The notes under the pieces were generated by a model. That model did no database searches. It was given only the letters and a program-made list of their open reading frames with translations, and was not told the DNA's origin. Positions 8,269 to 16,624 of a DNA stretch of 23,033 bases are shown piece by piece. Location of the stretch: NCBI GenBank assembly GCA_023395435.1, contig JAEWZG010000028.1:1-23033 (forward strand). Reading direction: 5' to 3'. This DNA is from Bacillota bacterium (GTDB taxonomy: Bacteria; Bacillota; Clostridia; Oscillospirales; Ruminococcaceae). Position numbers and translations under genes: made by a program. Within the stretch, counting starts at the first letter, position 1. The number at the start of each line of letters is the position of its first letter.

Positions 8269-8611
8269 GTGTACACTCTTTATATCAAACGATTGTCATT
8301 TCTTGTCTTGATACAAGAAATGACGAAAGAAAATCAAGTCAAATCCTCAAACACGTTTCGCATCCGCTCAACAACTCGGATTTGACGTTTCAGCACTCCG
8401 ACGAGTATTTTGAGTGACGGTCGCTCAATCAACCAGTAAAGTATGATTTAATTCTGTAATTTGGTACGCGGTTGATTTCATGCTCCGCCCTTTTTATTAG
8501 TTGACTACTATTTATTAGATTTATATGCGAAGGGGTGCGGGGCGACCGCAAAGCCCCCCGCAAGGAAGACAAAATTACTGTACATATAATTTATATAAAG
8601 GACTAAAAACA
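8269..8611 (+). other. Non-coding stretch with several inverted repeats
   Basis: No credible gene is seen here; the open frame ahead of hemZ is low-complexity and lacks a binding site. Structures seen are: a perfect 12-bp hairpin with a CTTGAT loop (8295-8324); GTCAAATCC/GGATTTGAC (8338-8346 with 8378-8386); TTGAGTGA/TCGCTCAA around CGG (8410-8428); ATCAACC/GGTTGAT (8428-8434 with 8470-8476); and the GC-rich TGCGGGG/CCCCGCA (8536-8542 with 8556-8562). None has the T-tract of a clear terminator. The base composition is richer in GC than nearby spacers. It resembles the dispersed, inverted-repeat-rich intergenic elements of clostridial genomes. A possible -10 (TATAAT, 8585-8590) for hemZ has no good -35. 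Confidence 0.45.
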
Positions 8612-10078
8612 ATGACCTTGATTTTCAGCGGAAATGATTATAAATATGAGCTTGAAAGCGTTGTTAAGCTTTTCTTCCCTGCACAGCTATTTACACTTCT
8701 GTATGACGAAAGGAATACAGAAGGCGACCTTTGCTTTATGCGAAAGAAAACGGGAAAGACAAAGACATATCTATATGCTTTTGTAAGAATTAATGATAAA
8801 ACTGCAAAGCTTTCTTCAAGTGTTATGAACAACGAAGAAAACCTTGATAAAAAATGTGAACTTGAACTTGCAAGGCTTTTGTTTTTATGCCTTAAAAAAC
8901 TCACAGGAATTACTCCTGGCTGGGGGCTTATCACAGGTGTCCGCCCTGTTAAAAGAGTAAACCGAATGCTTGAAGAAGGCTACACCAAAGAACAGATTAT
9001 GCAAGAATTAGATACAAAATATCTTGTAAGCAAGGAAAAAATTAATCTTGCATTCCTTACAGCAAAAGCACAGAATGTTATTCTCAAAAACCTTAAAAAT
9101 GATACCTTCAGCCTTTATGTTTCAATACCATTTTGCCCTTCAAGATGTTCGTATTGCTCGTTTGTTTCACAGTCAATTGACAGAGTCAAAAAAATCATTC
9201 CTCAATACATCGAAAATCTTTGTGAGGAAATTAAATATACTGCAAAAATTGCTTCTGAGCTTAATTTAAAGCTAGATACAGTATATTTCGGAGGTGGAAC
9301 TCCGACAGCTATTACAGCACAGCAACTTGAAGCACTTATGAAGGCGGTAAATTCAAGCTTTGACCTTTCACACTTGAGAGAATATACAGTTGAAGCTGGC
9401 AGAGCCGACACAATCAATCGTGAAAAGCTTGAAGTCATTAAGAATAATAAAGCCACAAGAATAAGCATTAATCCACAAACTCTAAACGATGATGTTTTAA
9501 AAGCAATCGGCAGAAAGCACACAGCACAGCAGGTTATCGACAGCTTTAATTTAGCAAGAGAAATTGGTTTTGACAACATTAATATGGATTTAATAGCAGG
9601 ATTGCCATCAGATACTGTTAGAAGCTTTAAGGCAACGCTTGATAAGGTAATTGACTTAAACCCTGAAAATGTTACTGTGCATACTCTCTCAATAAAACGT
9701 GCAGCTGATTTAAACCACGGTGACAGGGAAGTATTGCACAACCCTGTTCCTAAAATGATTGAGTATAGTTCAAAAAAGCTTATTGAAAATGGCTATAACC
9801 CGTATTATCTTTATCGACAAAAGAATACACTCGGCAATCTTGAAAATATAGGCTTTTCTAAAAAGAATAGTGAAAGCCTATATAATATTTATATAATGGA
9901 GGAAATTCAGACAATTCTTGCAACAGGTGCAGGAGCATCCACAAAGCTTGTATCTGAAAGCGGAATTGAAAGAATATATAATTATAAGCATCCACTTGAG
10001 TACAACAATCACTTTGAGTTGATGCTTGAAAAGAAAAATGCTATCAGGCAAGCACTATTAAAAAATAAGACGAATTGA
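8612..10078 (+). CDS. hemZ: Oxygen-independent coproporphyrinogen III dehydrogenase-like radical SAM protein HemZ
   Basis: HemZ belongs to the HemN-type radical SAM family, which decarboxylates coproporphyrinogen III in anaerobic haem synthesis; some members may instead be haem chaperones. The 488-residue protein carries the cluster motif CPSRCSYC at 175-182 (Cys-x3-Cys-x2-Cys), then VYFGGGTPTA (about 224-233), INPQTLND and MDLIAGLP. An N-terminal domain of about 165 residues before the radical SAM core is characteristic of HemZ rather than HemN. The ATG at 8612 was chosen because AAAGGA lies upstream and the protein begins as the family does. The frame is open about 29 codons further into low-complexity repeat sequence. 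It ends just before the SUKH-like gene. Confidence 0.9.
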   Translation: MTLIFSGNDYKYELESVVKLFFPAQLFTLLYDERNTEGDLCFMRKKTGKTKTYLYAFVRINDKTAKLSSSVMNNEENLDKKCELELARLLFLCLKKLTGITPGWGLITGVRPVKRVNRMLEEGYTKEQIMQELDTKYLVSKEKINLAFLTAKAQNVILKNLKNDTFSLYVSIPFCPSRCSYCSFVSQSIDRVKKIIPQYIENLCEEIKYTAKIASELNLKLDTVYFGGGTPTAITAQQLEALMKAVNSSFDLSHLREYTVEAGRADTINREKLEVIKNNKATRISINPQTLNDDVLKAIGRKHTAQQVIDSFNLAREIGFDNINMDLIAGLPSDTVRSFKATLDKVIDLNPENVTVHTLSIKRAADLNHGDREVLHNPVPKMIEYSSKKLIENGYNPYYLYRQKNTLGNLENIGFSKKNSESLYNIYIMEEIQTILATGAGASTKLVSESGIERIYNYKHPLEYNNHFELMLEKKNAIRQALLKNKTN

Positions 10079-10089
10079 GGTTTAATGAA

Positions 10090-10815
10090 ATGGATATAAA
10101 AAATAAAATAATAGAATTTGATAGAATGATTTCAAATAGTAGTATTATTGAAAATGTTGCTGAAAAAAGTAAAATTAATAAGTTAAGCATCCCGGACTTT
10201 ATGTTACTAGATAACATTAAATATATAGAGGGAATTAATAATTTTATTATTGATAAGAGATACTTGGATTATTTTAAAGTAATAAATAATTCTTGTTGTT
10301 GGATATACACAAATAAAGAAAATCAATTTATTTATGGTGGATTTTTATTGTATGGGTGTACAGATGCTCTATGTTTTGAATCTGATTTTTGGAAAATATA
10401 TAATCCGATAGATGGTCAAAAGTTAGATGATAATGAGCTTGAATTTTTCAAAAAACTGAATTGGTTTGACAAGCAATCATGGGGTGATGACGGAAAGTAT
10501 AGTTGCTTTTTGAGAGAACCAGGAGAATTTCCACCTAAGTTATATTTTTACGATTGTGGAGCTTATTTTCCAATGACAATAACATTTGATGAATATTTTG
10601 ATGCAATGATTGCAAGCTGTGGTGTGCGCGGATGGCAATATTTTTATATTGATATTCCAGATGATTTTCCGGATTTTAGAGAAGTAAACAAAACTGTAGT
10701 ATTAAAAGATTTAGAATTCATATTGGAAATGCTGCCTAAGCTTTTCCCCGATAAGGACTTTTCTTACCATATTGGAAGAATGGAATACATAAAAGAAAGA
10801 TTGGAAAATAACTAG
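10090..10815 (+). CDS. SMI1/KNR4 (SUKH)-like protein, possible orphan immunity protein
   Basis: A 241-residue soluble protein with no signal peptide. The pattern of aromatic and acidic residues resembles SMI1/KNR4 (SUKH) proteins: INNFIIDKRYLDYF, YGGFLLYG, PMTITFDEYFDAMIAS, GWQYFYIDIPDDFPDF, and a C-terminal LPKLFPDKDFSYH. SUKH proteins are often immunity factors against contact-dependent or polymorphic toxins. No toxin gene is near. Codons are markedly more AT-rich than in hemZ and rlmD on either side, which suggests transfer into this spot. The ATG at 10090 has GAGG nine bases upstream; a TTG overlapping the hemZ stop is the alternative. The family call comes from overall resemblance, not from a defining catalytic motif. 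Confidence 0.5.
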   Translation: MDIKNKIIEFDRMISNSSIIENVAEKSKINKLSIPDFMLLDNIKYIEGINNFIIDKRYLDYFKVINNSCCWIYTNKENQFIYGGFLLYGCTDALCFESDFWKIYNPIDGQKLDDNELEFFKKLNWFDKQSWGDDGKYSCFLREPGEFPPKLYFYDCGAYFPMTITFDEYFDAMIASCGVRGWQYFYIDIPDDFPDFREVNKTVVLKDLEFILEMLPKLFPDKDFSYHIGRMEYIKERLENN

Positions 10816-10877
10816 AGTATAATTAATTCATTGGATAAATAATAAATAAAAGAATTTTATCATTTGAAAGGCAGAAT

Positions 10878-12230
10878 ATGAAAAAGAATGATATTGTTGA
10901 AATAACCATAACAGGTATGACGACAGAAGGTAACGGAGTTGGCAAGTATAATGAATATGCATTATTTGTGCCGATGACAGCAATAGGCGACATAGTCAAT
11001 GTAAAAATCACAAAGCTTCAGAAAACATATGGCTATGGCATTGTTGATAGCTTCATTACACAATCAGACTCCCGTCAGGATAATGACTGCGAGGTTTTCC
11101 AAAAATGTGGTGGCTGTGCATTTCGTCACATATCCTATGAATCAGAGCTGGAAATCAAAAGTAATTTTGTCAAGGATTCTTTTACTCGGATTGGAAAATT
11201 TGATGTAAACCCTGAAAAAATTCTCGGCTGTGAGAATTCTGATTTTTACAGAAATAAAGCTCAATACCCAGTGGCGGAAATTGACGGAATGGCTGTCTGT
11301 GGTTTTTATTCAAGACGAAGTCATAGAGTAGTGCCATTCACGAATTGTAAACTTCAGCCAAAGCTTTTTGACACAATCGTCAGCTTTATTATTGACAAGG
11401 TCAATGAAATAAAAATAAAAGCATATGATGAGGAAAAGCATACAGGCCTCCTACGTCATATTTATATAAGACAAGCTTTCAGTACTAAAGAAACTATGGT
11501 GTGCTTTGTTGTGACAAAATGGTGCAACGACTTTGATGAAATCGCAAAAGAGCTTATGAGCAAATTTGCAGAAATAAAAAGTGTTGTACTGAACAAGAAT
11601 TCACACAATACTAATATAATTATGGGTAATGAATGCCGAACAATCTGTGGGACAGACACCATCATTGACATTATGTGCAATAATAAGATTGAACTATCGC
11701 CATTGTCTTTTTATCAGGTCAATACTCATCAGGCAGAAAGGCTCTATAATATAGCAAAAGAATATGCTCAGCTAAAAGGCGATGAAGAAATAATTGACCT
11801 ATATTGCGGAGCGGGGACAATCGGTCTTTCATTTTCTGAGAAAGTAAAACAGGTTATCGGCGTTGAAATAATTCCGCAGGCTATAGAAAATGCAAAAAGA
11901 AATGCAAAGCTTAATAGTATAAACAATGCTGAATTTTATTGTGGCGACGCTTCTGAAATAGCAACTAAGCTTGCAGATAATAATGAAAAACCTGATATTG
12001 TTATTGTTGATCCGCCACGAAAGGGCTGTGATAACAAAACGCTTGATGCAATAATTACAATGTCACCTGAAAAAGTAGTTATGATATCATGCAACCCAGC
12101 AACAGCAGCAAGGGATTGCGCCTATATGAAAGAAAAAGGATATAGTATTAAAAAGCTCCGCGCAGTTGACCTCTTCCCAAGAACAACCCATGTTGAGACG
12201 GTTGTATTGATGTCAAGGGTTAATAAATAA
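10878..12230 (+). CDS. rlmD: 23S rRNA (uracil-5-)-methyltransferase RlmD (RumA family)
   Basis: A 450-residue SAM-dependent m5U methyltransferase acting on 23S rRNA. A TRAM RNA-binding domain covers about 1-58. An iron-sulfur cluster site is visible as CEVFQKCGGC (Cys71, Cys77, Cys80) plus a probable fourth ligand Cys157. The catalytic domain has SPLSFYQVN (about 274-282), DLYCGAGTIG (SAM binding, about 307-316), VDPPRKGC (377-384) and the nucleophile Cys405 in SCNPATAARD. FPRTTHVE near the end is the usual C-terminal motif. AAAGG lies before the ATG. It stands alone after the SUKH-like gene and is followed by a terminator. The exact uracil target (U1939 type or another) cannot be told from sequence. 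Confidence 0.92.
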   Translation: MKKNDIVEITITGMTTEGNGVGKYNEYALFVPMTAIGDIVNVKITKLQKTYGYGIVDSFITQSDSRQDNDCEVFQKCGGCAFRHISYESELEIKSNFVKDSFTRIGKFDVNPEKILGCENSDFYRNKAQYPVAEIDGMAVCGFYSRRSHRVVPFTNCKLQPKLFDTIVSFIIDKVNEIKIKAYDEEKHTGLLRHIYIRQAFSTKETMVCFVVTKWCNDFDEIAKELMSKFAEIKSVVLNKNSHNTNIIMGNECRTICGTDTIIDIMCNNKIELSPLSFYQVNTHQAERLYNIAKEYAQLKGDEEIIDLYCGAGTIGLSFSEKVKQVIGVEIIPQAIENAKRNAKLNSINNAEFYCGDASEIATKLADNNEKPDIVIVDPPRKGCDNKTLDAIITMSPEKVVMISCNPATAARDCAYMKEKGYSIKKLRAVDLFPRTTHVETVVLMSRVNK

Positions 12231-12260
12231 GAGTGTAAAAAAGCAAGTAAATAAAGGCTT

Positions 12261-12310
12261 TCCGTGGTTTGAGGTCTGGTTCTAAGCCGGAAGGATAATC
12301 ACGGATTTTT
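12261..12310 (+). terminator. Terminator after rlmD
   Basis: TCCGTG (12261-12266) pairs with CACGGA (12300-12305), and an inner TCTGG/CCGGA pairing lies between them. The stem is followed directly by TTTTT. It separates the housekeeping genes from the restriction operon. Confidence 0.7.
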
Positions 12311-12343
12311 GCTTTGTGGGAAGATATCCAAGAGTGGTGGATT

Positions 12344-12423
12344 ACTCACCGGATTTACGAATTTGAATATAGGCTTGGTGAGTTGAAAAGATTGCTGGCA
12401 AAAATGTGGTGAGTTGACAAGAT
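12344..12423 (+). repeat. Repeated half-sites in the restriction operon control region
   Basis: A 16-bp direct repeat, GGTGAGTTGAAAAGAT (12377-12392) and GGTGAGTTGACAAGAT (12408-12423), has one mismatch and a 31-bp start-to-start spacing. The inverted core ACTCACC (12344-12350) lies 33 bp upstream of the first copy. Spacing of about three helical turns would place all sites on one DNA face. They lie in the 300-bp gap before the Phd-like gene, which otherwise holds a palindrome and a promoter. Confidence 0.6.
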
Positions 12424-12460
12424 GGCTATTGGCTTGAATAGAGAAACAAGATTGAAATGC

Positions 12461-12486
12461 ACTTATAAAGTAATTACTTTTCAAGT
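12461..12486 (+). promoter_or_regulatory. 26-bp imperfect palindrome, candidate operator
   Basis: The centre AAAGTAATTACTTT (12467-12480) is a perfect 14-bp palindrome. Outer arms ACTT (12461-12464) and AAGT (12483-12486) continue the symmetry. It ends 11 bp before the predicted -35 box of the operon, a usual place for a dimeric regulator. Candidates encoded nearby are the Phd-like protein and the HTH-containing peptidase. Confidence 0.55.
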
Positions 12487-12497
12487 ACATATAAAGG

Positions 12498-12526
12498 TTG
12501 AAATAAGAGTAGTAAAATGTTATGAT
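12498..12526 (+). promoter_or_regulatory. Promoter of the phd-hsd operon
   Basis: TTGAAA (12498-12503) and TATGAT (12521-12526) are separated by exactly 17 bp. Transcription would start near 12533, about 17 nt before the Phd-like ATG, so the message has a very short leader. Confidence 0.65.
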
Positions 12527-12549
12527 AAAAAGAAAAGGTGGATTTAGGT

Positions 12550-12762
12550 ATGGATAAGGAAGATAAAGTCCAAAAGGAACCGATGGAATTCTATAACATG
12601 TCAGATTTTCTTAGAGGACAATCATCAAAATTAATTACTGGTTTATCAGATGAAGATAAAACAGCTTTTGTTTTGAAAAATGGAAAACCTGTAGCAGTTC
12701 TTATCTCCCACGAGAGATATGAAAGATTATTAAAAGCAGGTATAGATATTACTGAATACTAA
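12550..12762 (+). CDS. Phd/YefM-type antitoxin-like protein
   Basis: A 70-residue protein with the Phd/YefM layout: an N-terminal NMSDFLRGQSSKLITGLSDE helix region for DNA binding, then AFVLKNGKPVAVLISHERYERL, the usual 'GKPVAV-L-S-x-E-Y-E-x-L' strand and helix. Antitoxins of this type bind and repress their own promoter. The C-terminus is only a few residues past this core, so the toxin-neutralising tail is very short. No Doc, YoeB or RelE-like toxin follows; hsdM starts 37 bp downstream. The ATG at 12550 is preceded by AAAGGTGG. It may act as a dedicated repressor of the restriction operon. The family call is good, the role inferred. Confidence 0.8.
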   Translation: MDKEDKVQKEPMEFYNMSDFLRGQSSKLITGLSDEDKTAFVLKNGKPVAVLISHERYERLLKAGIDITEY

Positions 12763-12799
12763 ATATAAAACACTTAAATAGATGAGAGAGGTTAAATGA

Positions 12800-15490
12800 A
12801 TGGCTGTGAAAAAATCAGAATTGTATTCCCTATTATGGGAGGCTTGTAATAAATTAAGAGGTGGAGTAGAACCTTCAAGGTATAAAGATTATGTACTTGT
12901 ATTGTTATTCTTCAAGTATGTATCAGACAGATATAAAGGGCAACGTTTTGCTGAATTTACAGTAAATGAAGGTGCCTCATTTGACGACTTGATTGCTGCA
13001 AAAGGTAAACCAGATGTTGGTGAAAGAGTTGATGTAATTCTTCAAAAGTTTCTCGAGGATAATAAGCTAGTGGGAGCGCTTCCTGATGTTAGCTTTAATA
13101 ATCCGGATGAACTAGGTTCTGGTAAGGAGCTCGTAGATAAAGTCTCTGGTCTAATTGCTATATTCCAAAACCCAGCTATTGACTTTAAAAGCAACAGAGC
13201 CAGTGGAGATGACATCATTGGGGATGCATATGAATACTTCATGATGAAATTCGCTCAGGAGTCTGGTAAGAGTAAGGGACAGTTTTATACACCTAGTGAG
13301 GTGTCACGTATTATTGCTAGACTTATTGGTATTGGCAATATTAAACAAGAGACAGGAAAGAAATGGACTCTCCATGATCCTGCGGCGGGGAGTGGATCAT
13401 TACTTATTCGTTCAGCAGATGAAGCACCAACTGATGATAATGGCGATTCCATAGTTACAATATTTGGACAAGAAAAATATCCTGATACTGCTGGTTTAGC
13501 AAAGATGAACTTCATCTTACATAACAAAGGTACAGGTGAAATTAAAAGTGGAAATACATTAGCCAATCCACAATATACTGATGATTTTGGTGGACTTAGA
13601 AAATTCGATTTTATTGTCATGAATCCACCATTTTCTGATAAGGACTGGACTGATGGAATTAAACCATCTGAAGATAAATATAAGCGGTTTGATGGTTATG
13701 GCATTCCACCAGAAAAGAATGGTGATTATGCTTGGTTTCTACATGTTCTAAAAGCATTGGATAGCAATGGTAAGGCAGGGATTATTCTGCCACACGGTGT
13801 TCTCTTTAGAGGAAACTCAGAAGAAACCATTAGAAAAGCTGTTCTTGAGAAGCGATACATTAAGGGGATTGTTGGTCTGCCAGCAAACTTATTTTATGGT
13901 ACAGGAATCCCAGCTAGTATCATCATAATCGATAAAGAAAACGCTGATAAACGTGAAGGTATCTTTATGATTGATGCGAGCGATGGGTTTAAGAAAGATG
14001 GAAATAAGAACCGTCTTCGTGAACAGGATATTGAGAAAATTGTGCAAACCTTTATTCACCAAGAAAAGGTTGAGGGGTACTCCCGCTTTATTACCTATAA
14101 GGAGATTTTAGAAGAGAACAAAGGAAACCTTAATGTGCCTCGTTATATCCAAAAAATAGATGATACATTACCTCAAAACATTGCATCTCATCTTAAGGGT
14201 GGTATTCCAGAAGTCGATATTAACTCTTTAGAGAGACTCTGGAAAATATCGCCACAGTTAAGACAAGAGATATTCACTTGTGTTGATGAAAAACATAATG
14301 TCTATAATCTTGCTATAAAACCAAATGAAATTGAAACAGTCATTTCTGAAGATGAAAATATAAAGGTTGAAAAGGAGACTGAATACGGTTCTCTATTCGA
14401 GACGTGGAAAAATAAAGTAAAAGATTCATTACTCAATATTAATACAGATACAAATCCAAAAGAATTAATTCGAAGCTTGGGTATTGAAATTTTGAGAGAT
14501 TTTGAATCGGCAAAACTTCTAGACAATTACGATGTGTACGACTTCTTGCTTAACTATTGGAATGAGAAAATGCAAGATGATGTATATGTAATAAAAGCGA
14601 GTGGATATGATGCGGGACGTGAGATTGAATATGTATACGCTCAAAAGAAAGCTAAAGATGAAAATGGAGAAGAGATAAAGGTCGATGATACTTCAAAAAT
14701 GAAGTCGTTTGAAGGTGCTTTAATTTCGAGAGACATTATTGAACAGGAGTATTTTGAAACTGAGTTAATGGCTCTTAATGAGCTAATCGAAAAATCTGCA
14801 TTGCTTGAATCTGAACTGGATGAAATGAGAGAAGAAGAATCAGGTGACGAGGGCTTACTTATAAATGCTCTGAATGAAAAAGGGGACGGAATACCTAAAG
14901 CAAATCTGAATAAACAGATAAAAGAACTTGAAAGTAAAAAGACTTCTGAAGTGATAGATGACATTACGAAACTTATTGAATTATTTGATGCAGGAAGTAC
15001 TTCAGAGATGGAGAAAATCGTCAAAGCCAATAGTAAGCTGAAGACATATGAGCTTAGAAATAAGAACGGTTCATTCGGAAAAGCTAAGCTTAAAAATGCA
15101 TTAAAAGAAGCAAATGACAATGCAATAATGCCTGAAACATATGTTGAAGAATATAATGCTCTTCTTTCTTACCAAGCTAAGTTAACTGAAAAAGAAGAAG
15201 CTGATAAAGCGATTAAAGAAGCTCAAAAAGAGCTGGATGATTTAGTACTTGCTAAATATGGAGAACTAACAATTGATGAAGTAAAGTATTTACTCTTTGA
15301 TAAAAAGTGGATGGCAAGGCTTGAAAGCGACATTATTGATGCGATTGATCAAGTGTTGAATAATCTTGCCTCAAAAGTTGTCTTAATTGCTAAACGCTAT
15401 GAGCACACTTTAGGAGAGATTGAAGAAAAGACAGTTCAGTCGAAGGCTAAGGTTAAATCTGCATTAGAAAGGATGGGATACACATGGTAA
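12800..15490 (+). CDS. hsdM: Type I restriction-modification methyltransferase subunit, long form
   Basis: HsdM is the SAM-dependent adenine-N6 methyltransferase of type I restriction enzymes. An N-terminal HsdM helical domain (about 1-130) precedes GQFYTPSEVSR (160-170). Motif I DPAAGSGS (193-200), FGQEKYP (222-228) and motif IV NPPFSD (275-280) follow, so the catalytic site is intact. At 896 residues it is about 350-400 longer than common HsdM proteins. The extra part (roughly 480-896) has acidic, lysine-rich helices with heptad-like stretches, for instance about 650-770 and 800-850. A GAGAGAGG binding site precedes the ATG. The last codons overlap hsdS by 7 bases (ATGGTAA), which couples the two proteins that assemble into the M2S methylase. 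Confidence 0.95.
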   Translation: MAVKKSELYSLLWEACNKLRGGVEPSRYKDYVLVLLFFKYVSDRYKGQRFAEFTVNEGASFDDLIAAKGKPDVGERVDVILQKFLEDNKLVGALPDVSFNNPDELGSGKELVDKVSGLIAIFQNPAIDFKSNRASGDDIIGDAYEYFMMKFAQESGKSKGQFYTPSEVSRIIARLIGIGNIKQETGKKWTLHDPAAGSGSLLIRSADEAPTDDNGDSIVTIFGQEKYPDTAGLAKMNFILHNKGTGEIKSGNTLANPQYTDDFGGLRKFDFIVMNPPFSDKDWTDGIKPSEDKYKRFDGYGIPPEKNGDYAWFLHVLKALDSNGKAGIILPHGVLFRGNSEETIRKAVLEKRYIKGIVGLPANLFYGTGIPASIIIIDKENADKREGIFMIDASDGFKKDGNKNRLREQDIEKIVQTFIHQEKVEGYSRFITYKEILEENKGNLNVPRYIQKIDDTLPQNIASHLKGGIPEVDINSLERLWKISPQLRQEIFTCVDEKHNVYNLAIKPNEIETVISEDENIKVEKETEYGSLFETWKNKVKDSLLNINTDTNPKELIRSLGIEILRDFESAKLLDNYDVYDFLLNYWNEKMQDDVYVIKASGYDAGREIEYVYAQKKAKDENGEEIKVDDTSKMKSFEGALISRDIIEQEYFETELMALNELIEKSALLESELDEMREEESGDEGLLINALNEKGDGIPKANLNKQIKELESKKTSEVIDDITKLIELFDAGSTSEMEKIVKANSKLKTYELRNKNGSFGKAKLKNALKEANDNAIMPETYVEEYNALLSYQAKLTEKEEADKAIKEAQKELDDLVLAKYGELTIDEVKYLLFDKKWMARLESDIIDAIDQVLNNLASKVVLIAKRYEHTLGEIEEKTVQSKAKVKSALERMGYTW

Positions 15491-16611
15491 CTCATTCTAA
15501 AGATACTATTGAGTATAACGAAATAAAAAAAATATATAAGCGTGTTAGAGGAACTCCTATAACTGCAGAAAGAATGAGTAAAATAAAATCTGCTACTGGA
15601 GCGATAAGAGTTTTTGCCGGAGGAGCAACAGAGATTAGAGCAAATGTATCGGATTTGCCTAATGCAAATATTATTAGTGATCCTGTAGTAATTGTTCAAT
15701 CAAGAGGGGTAATAGACTTTATATATTGCAATGTCCCTTGTACATTTAAAAATGAGATGTGGGGCTATACGTCATCTGATATATATGCAGTAAAATTTCT
15801 TTTTTATTATCTGAAACATAATGTCGATTATTTTAGAAATGCTGGAGATGGAAGAAGTTCTTTTTCACAAATTTCATTACCAGTTACTGAAGAGTATAAA
15901 ATTCCGCTTCTTTCTTCTAAAGAACAACAAGCTATAGCTTCAGTATTATCAGATTTTGACGAGCATATCGACAATCTATCCGAACTAATTGAAAAGAAAA
16001 AAGCAATCCGTGATGGTGCGTTAGAGGATCTCATTAATGGGGAAACAAGACTCGATGGGTTTAGAGGTGATTGGAATTCTTGTAAAATAAATGATGTTGC
16101 TGATTTTTTTGATAATCTGCGAATTCCAGTAACTAAGAATCAAAGAATGCCTGGAAATACTCCATACTATGGAGCAAATGGTATTCAAGATTATGTAAGT
16201 GGTTATACACATGATGGAGAATTCATTCTTATCGCTGAAGATGGTGCGAACGATCTTCTTAACTATCCAATAACTTATGCAAGTGGGAAGATATGGGTAA
16301 ACAATCACGCTCACGTTTTAGCTGGAATTAAATCGGTAGCAGATACGAAATTTTTATCTTATCTACTAAAAAAAGTTGATTATACTGCAGTTCTTGTGGG
16401 AGGAACGAGAGCAAAGTTAAATGGTAAAACATTAAAAAATATAGAAATAACACTACCAGAAAGTATTTCAGAACAACAAGCCATCGCTCAAGTCCTTTCA
16501 GCAATGGATGAAGAAATAGAATCTCTCGAAGTAGAAAAAGAAAAAATGTTACAAATTAAAGAAGGTGCAATGGACGACCTCTTAACAGGCCGTATGCGTC
16601 TTAAAGTATGA
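15484..16611 (+). CDS. hsdS: Type I restriction-modification specificity subunit
   Basis: HsdS reads the two halves of the bipartite DNA target. The 375-residue protein has two target-recognition domains (about 10-140 and 195-320), each followed by a conserved helix. The two helices are internal repeats: KEQQAIASVLSDFDEHID with GALEDLINGETRL (146-190), and SEQQAIAQVLSAMDEEIE with GAMDDLLTGRMRL (329-373). The first domain starts almost at the N-terminus, with KRVRGTPITAERMSKI near 19-34, so the protein is a little short but not truncated. The second carries YYGANGIQDYV and EDGAN, a recurrent recognition-domain type. It overlaps hsdM. Only one hsdS is present and no invertase or spare hsdS lies nearby. 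Confidence 0.94.
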   Translation: MVTHSKDTIEYNEIKKIYKRVRGTPITAERMSKIKSATGAIRVFAGGATEIRANVSDLPNANIISDPVVIVQSRGVIDFIYCNVPCTFKNEMWGYTSSDIYAVKFLFYYLKHNVDYFRNAGDGRSSFSQISLPVTEEYKIPLLSSKEQQAIASVLSDFDEHIDNLSELIEKKKAIRDGALEDLINGETRLDGFRGDWNSCKINDVADFFDNLRIPVTKNQRMPGNTPYYGANGIQDYVSGYTHDGEFILIAEDGANDLLNYPITYASGKIWVNNHAHVLAGIKSVADTKFLSYLLKKVDYTAVLVGGTRAKLNGKTLKNIEITLPESISEQQAIAQVLSAMDEEIESLEVEKEKMLQIKEGAMDDLLTGRMRLKV

Positions 16612-16624
16612 GGAGGTAAAGGCT

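Noticed and set aside
8525..8611. HemZ start about 29 codons upstream
   Set aside because: That stretch is arginine/proline-rich translation of a GC-rich hairpin repeat. The ATG at 8612 has a binding site and matches the family start.
12344..12423. Short CRISPR-like repeat array
   Set aside because: There are only two direct copies of 16 bp, no further units and no cas genes, so operator sites are more likely.
12550..12762. Complete toxin-antitoxin pair
   Set aside because: No toxin-like gene lies on either side. The next gene is hsdM, and the upstream gap has no coding frame with a start signal.
14641..15120. Serine-rich 159-codon frame on the minus strand inside hsdM
   Set aside because: It is the antisense image of the glutamate/lysine-rich hsdM tail, with no start signal of its own.
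15484..16611. Phase-variable hsdS shuffling locus
   Set aside because: There is only one hsdS, with no invertase, no silent hsdS copy and no long inverted repeats nearby.
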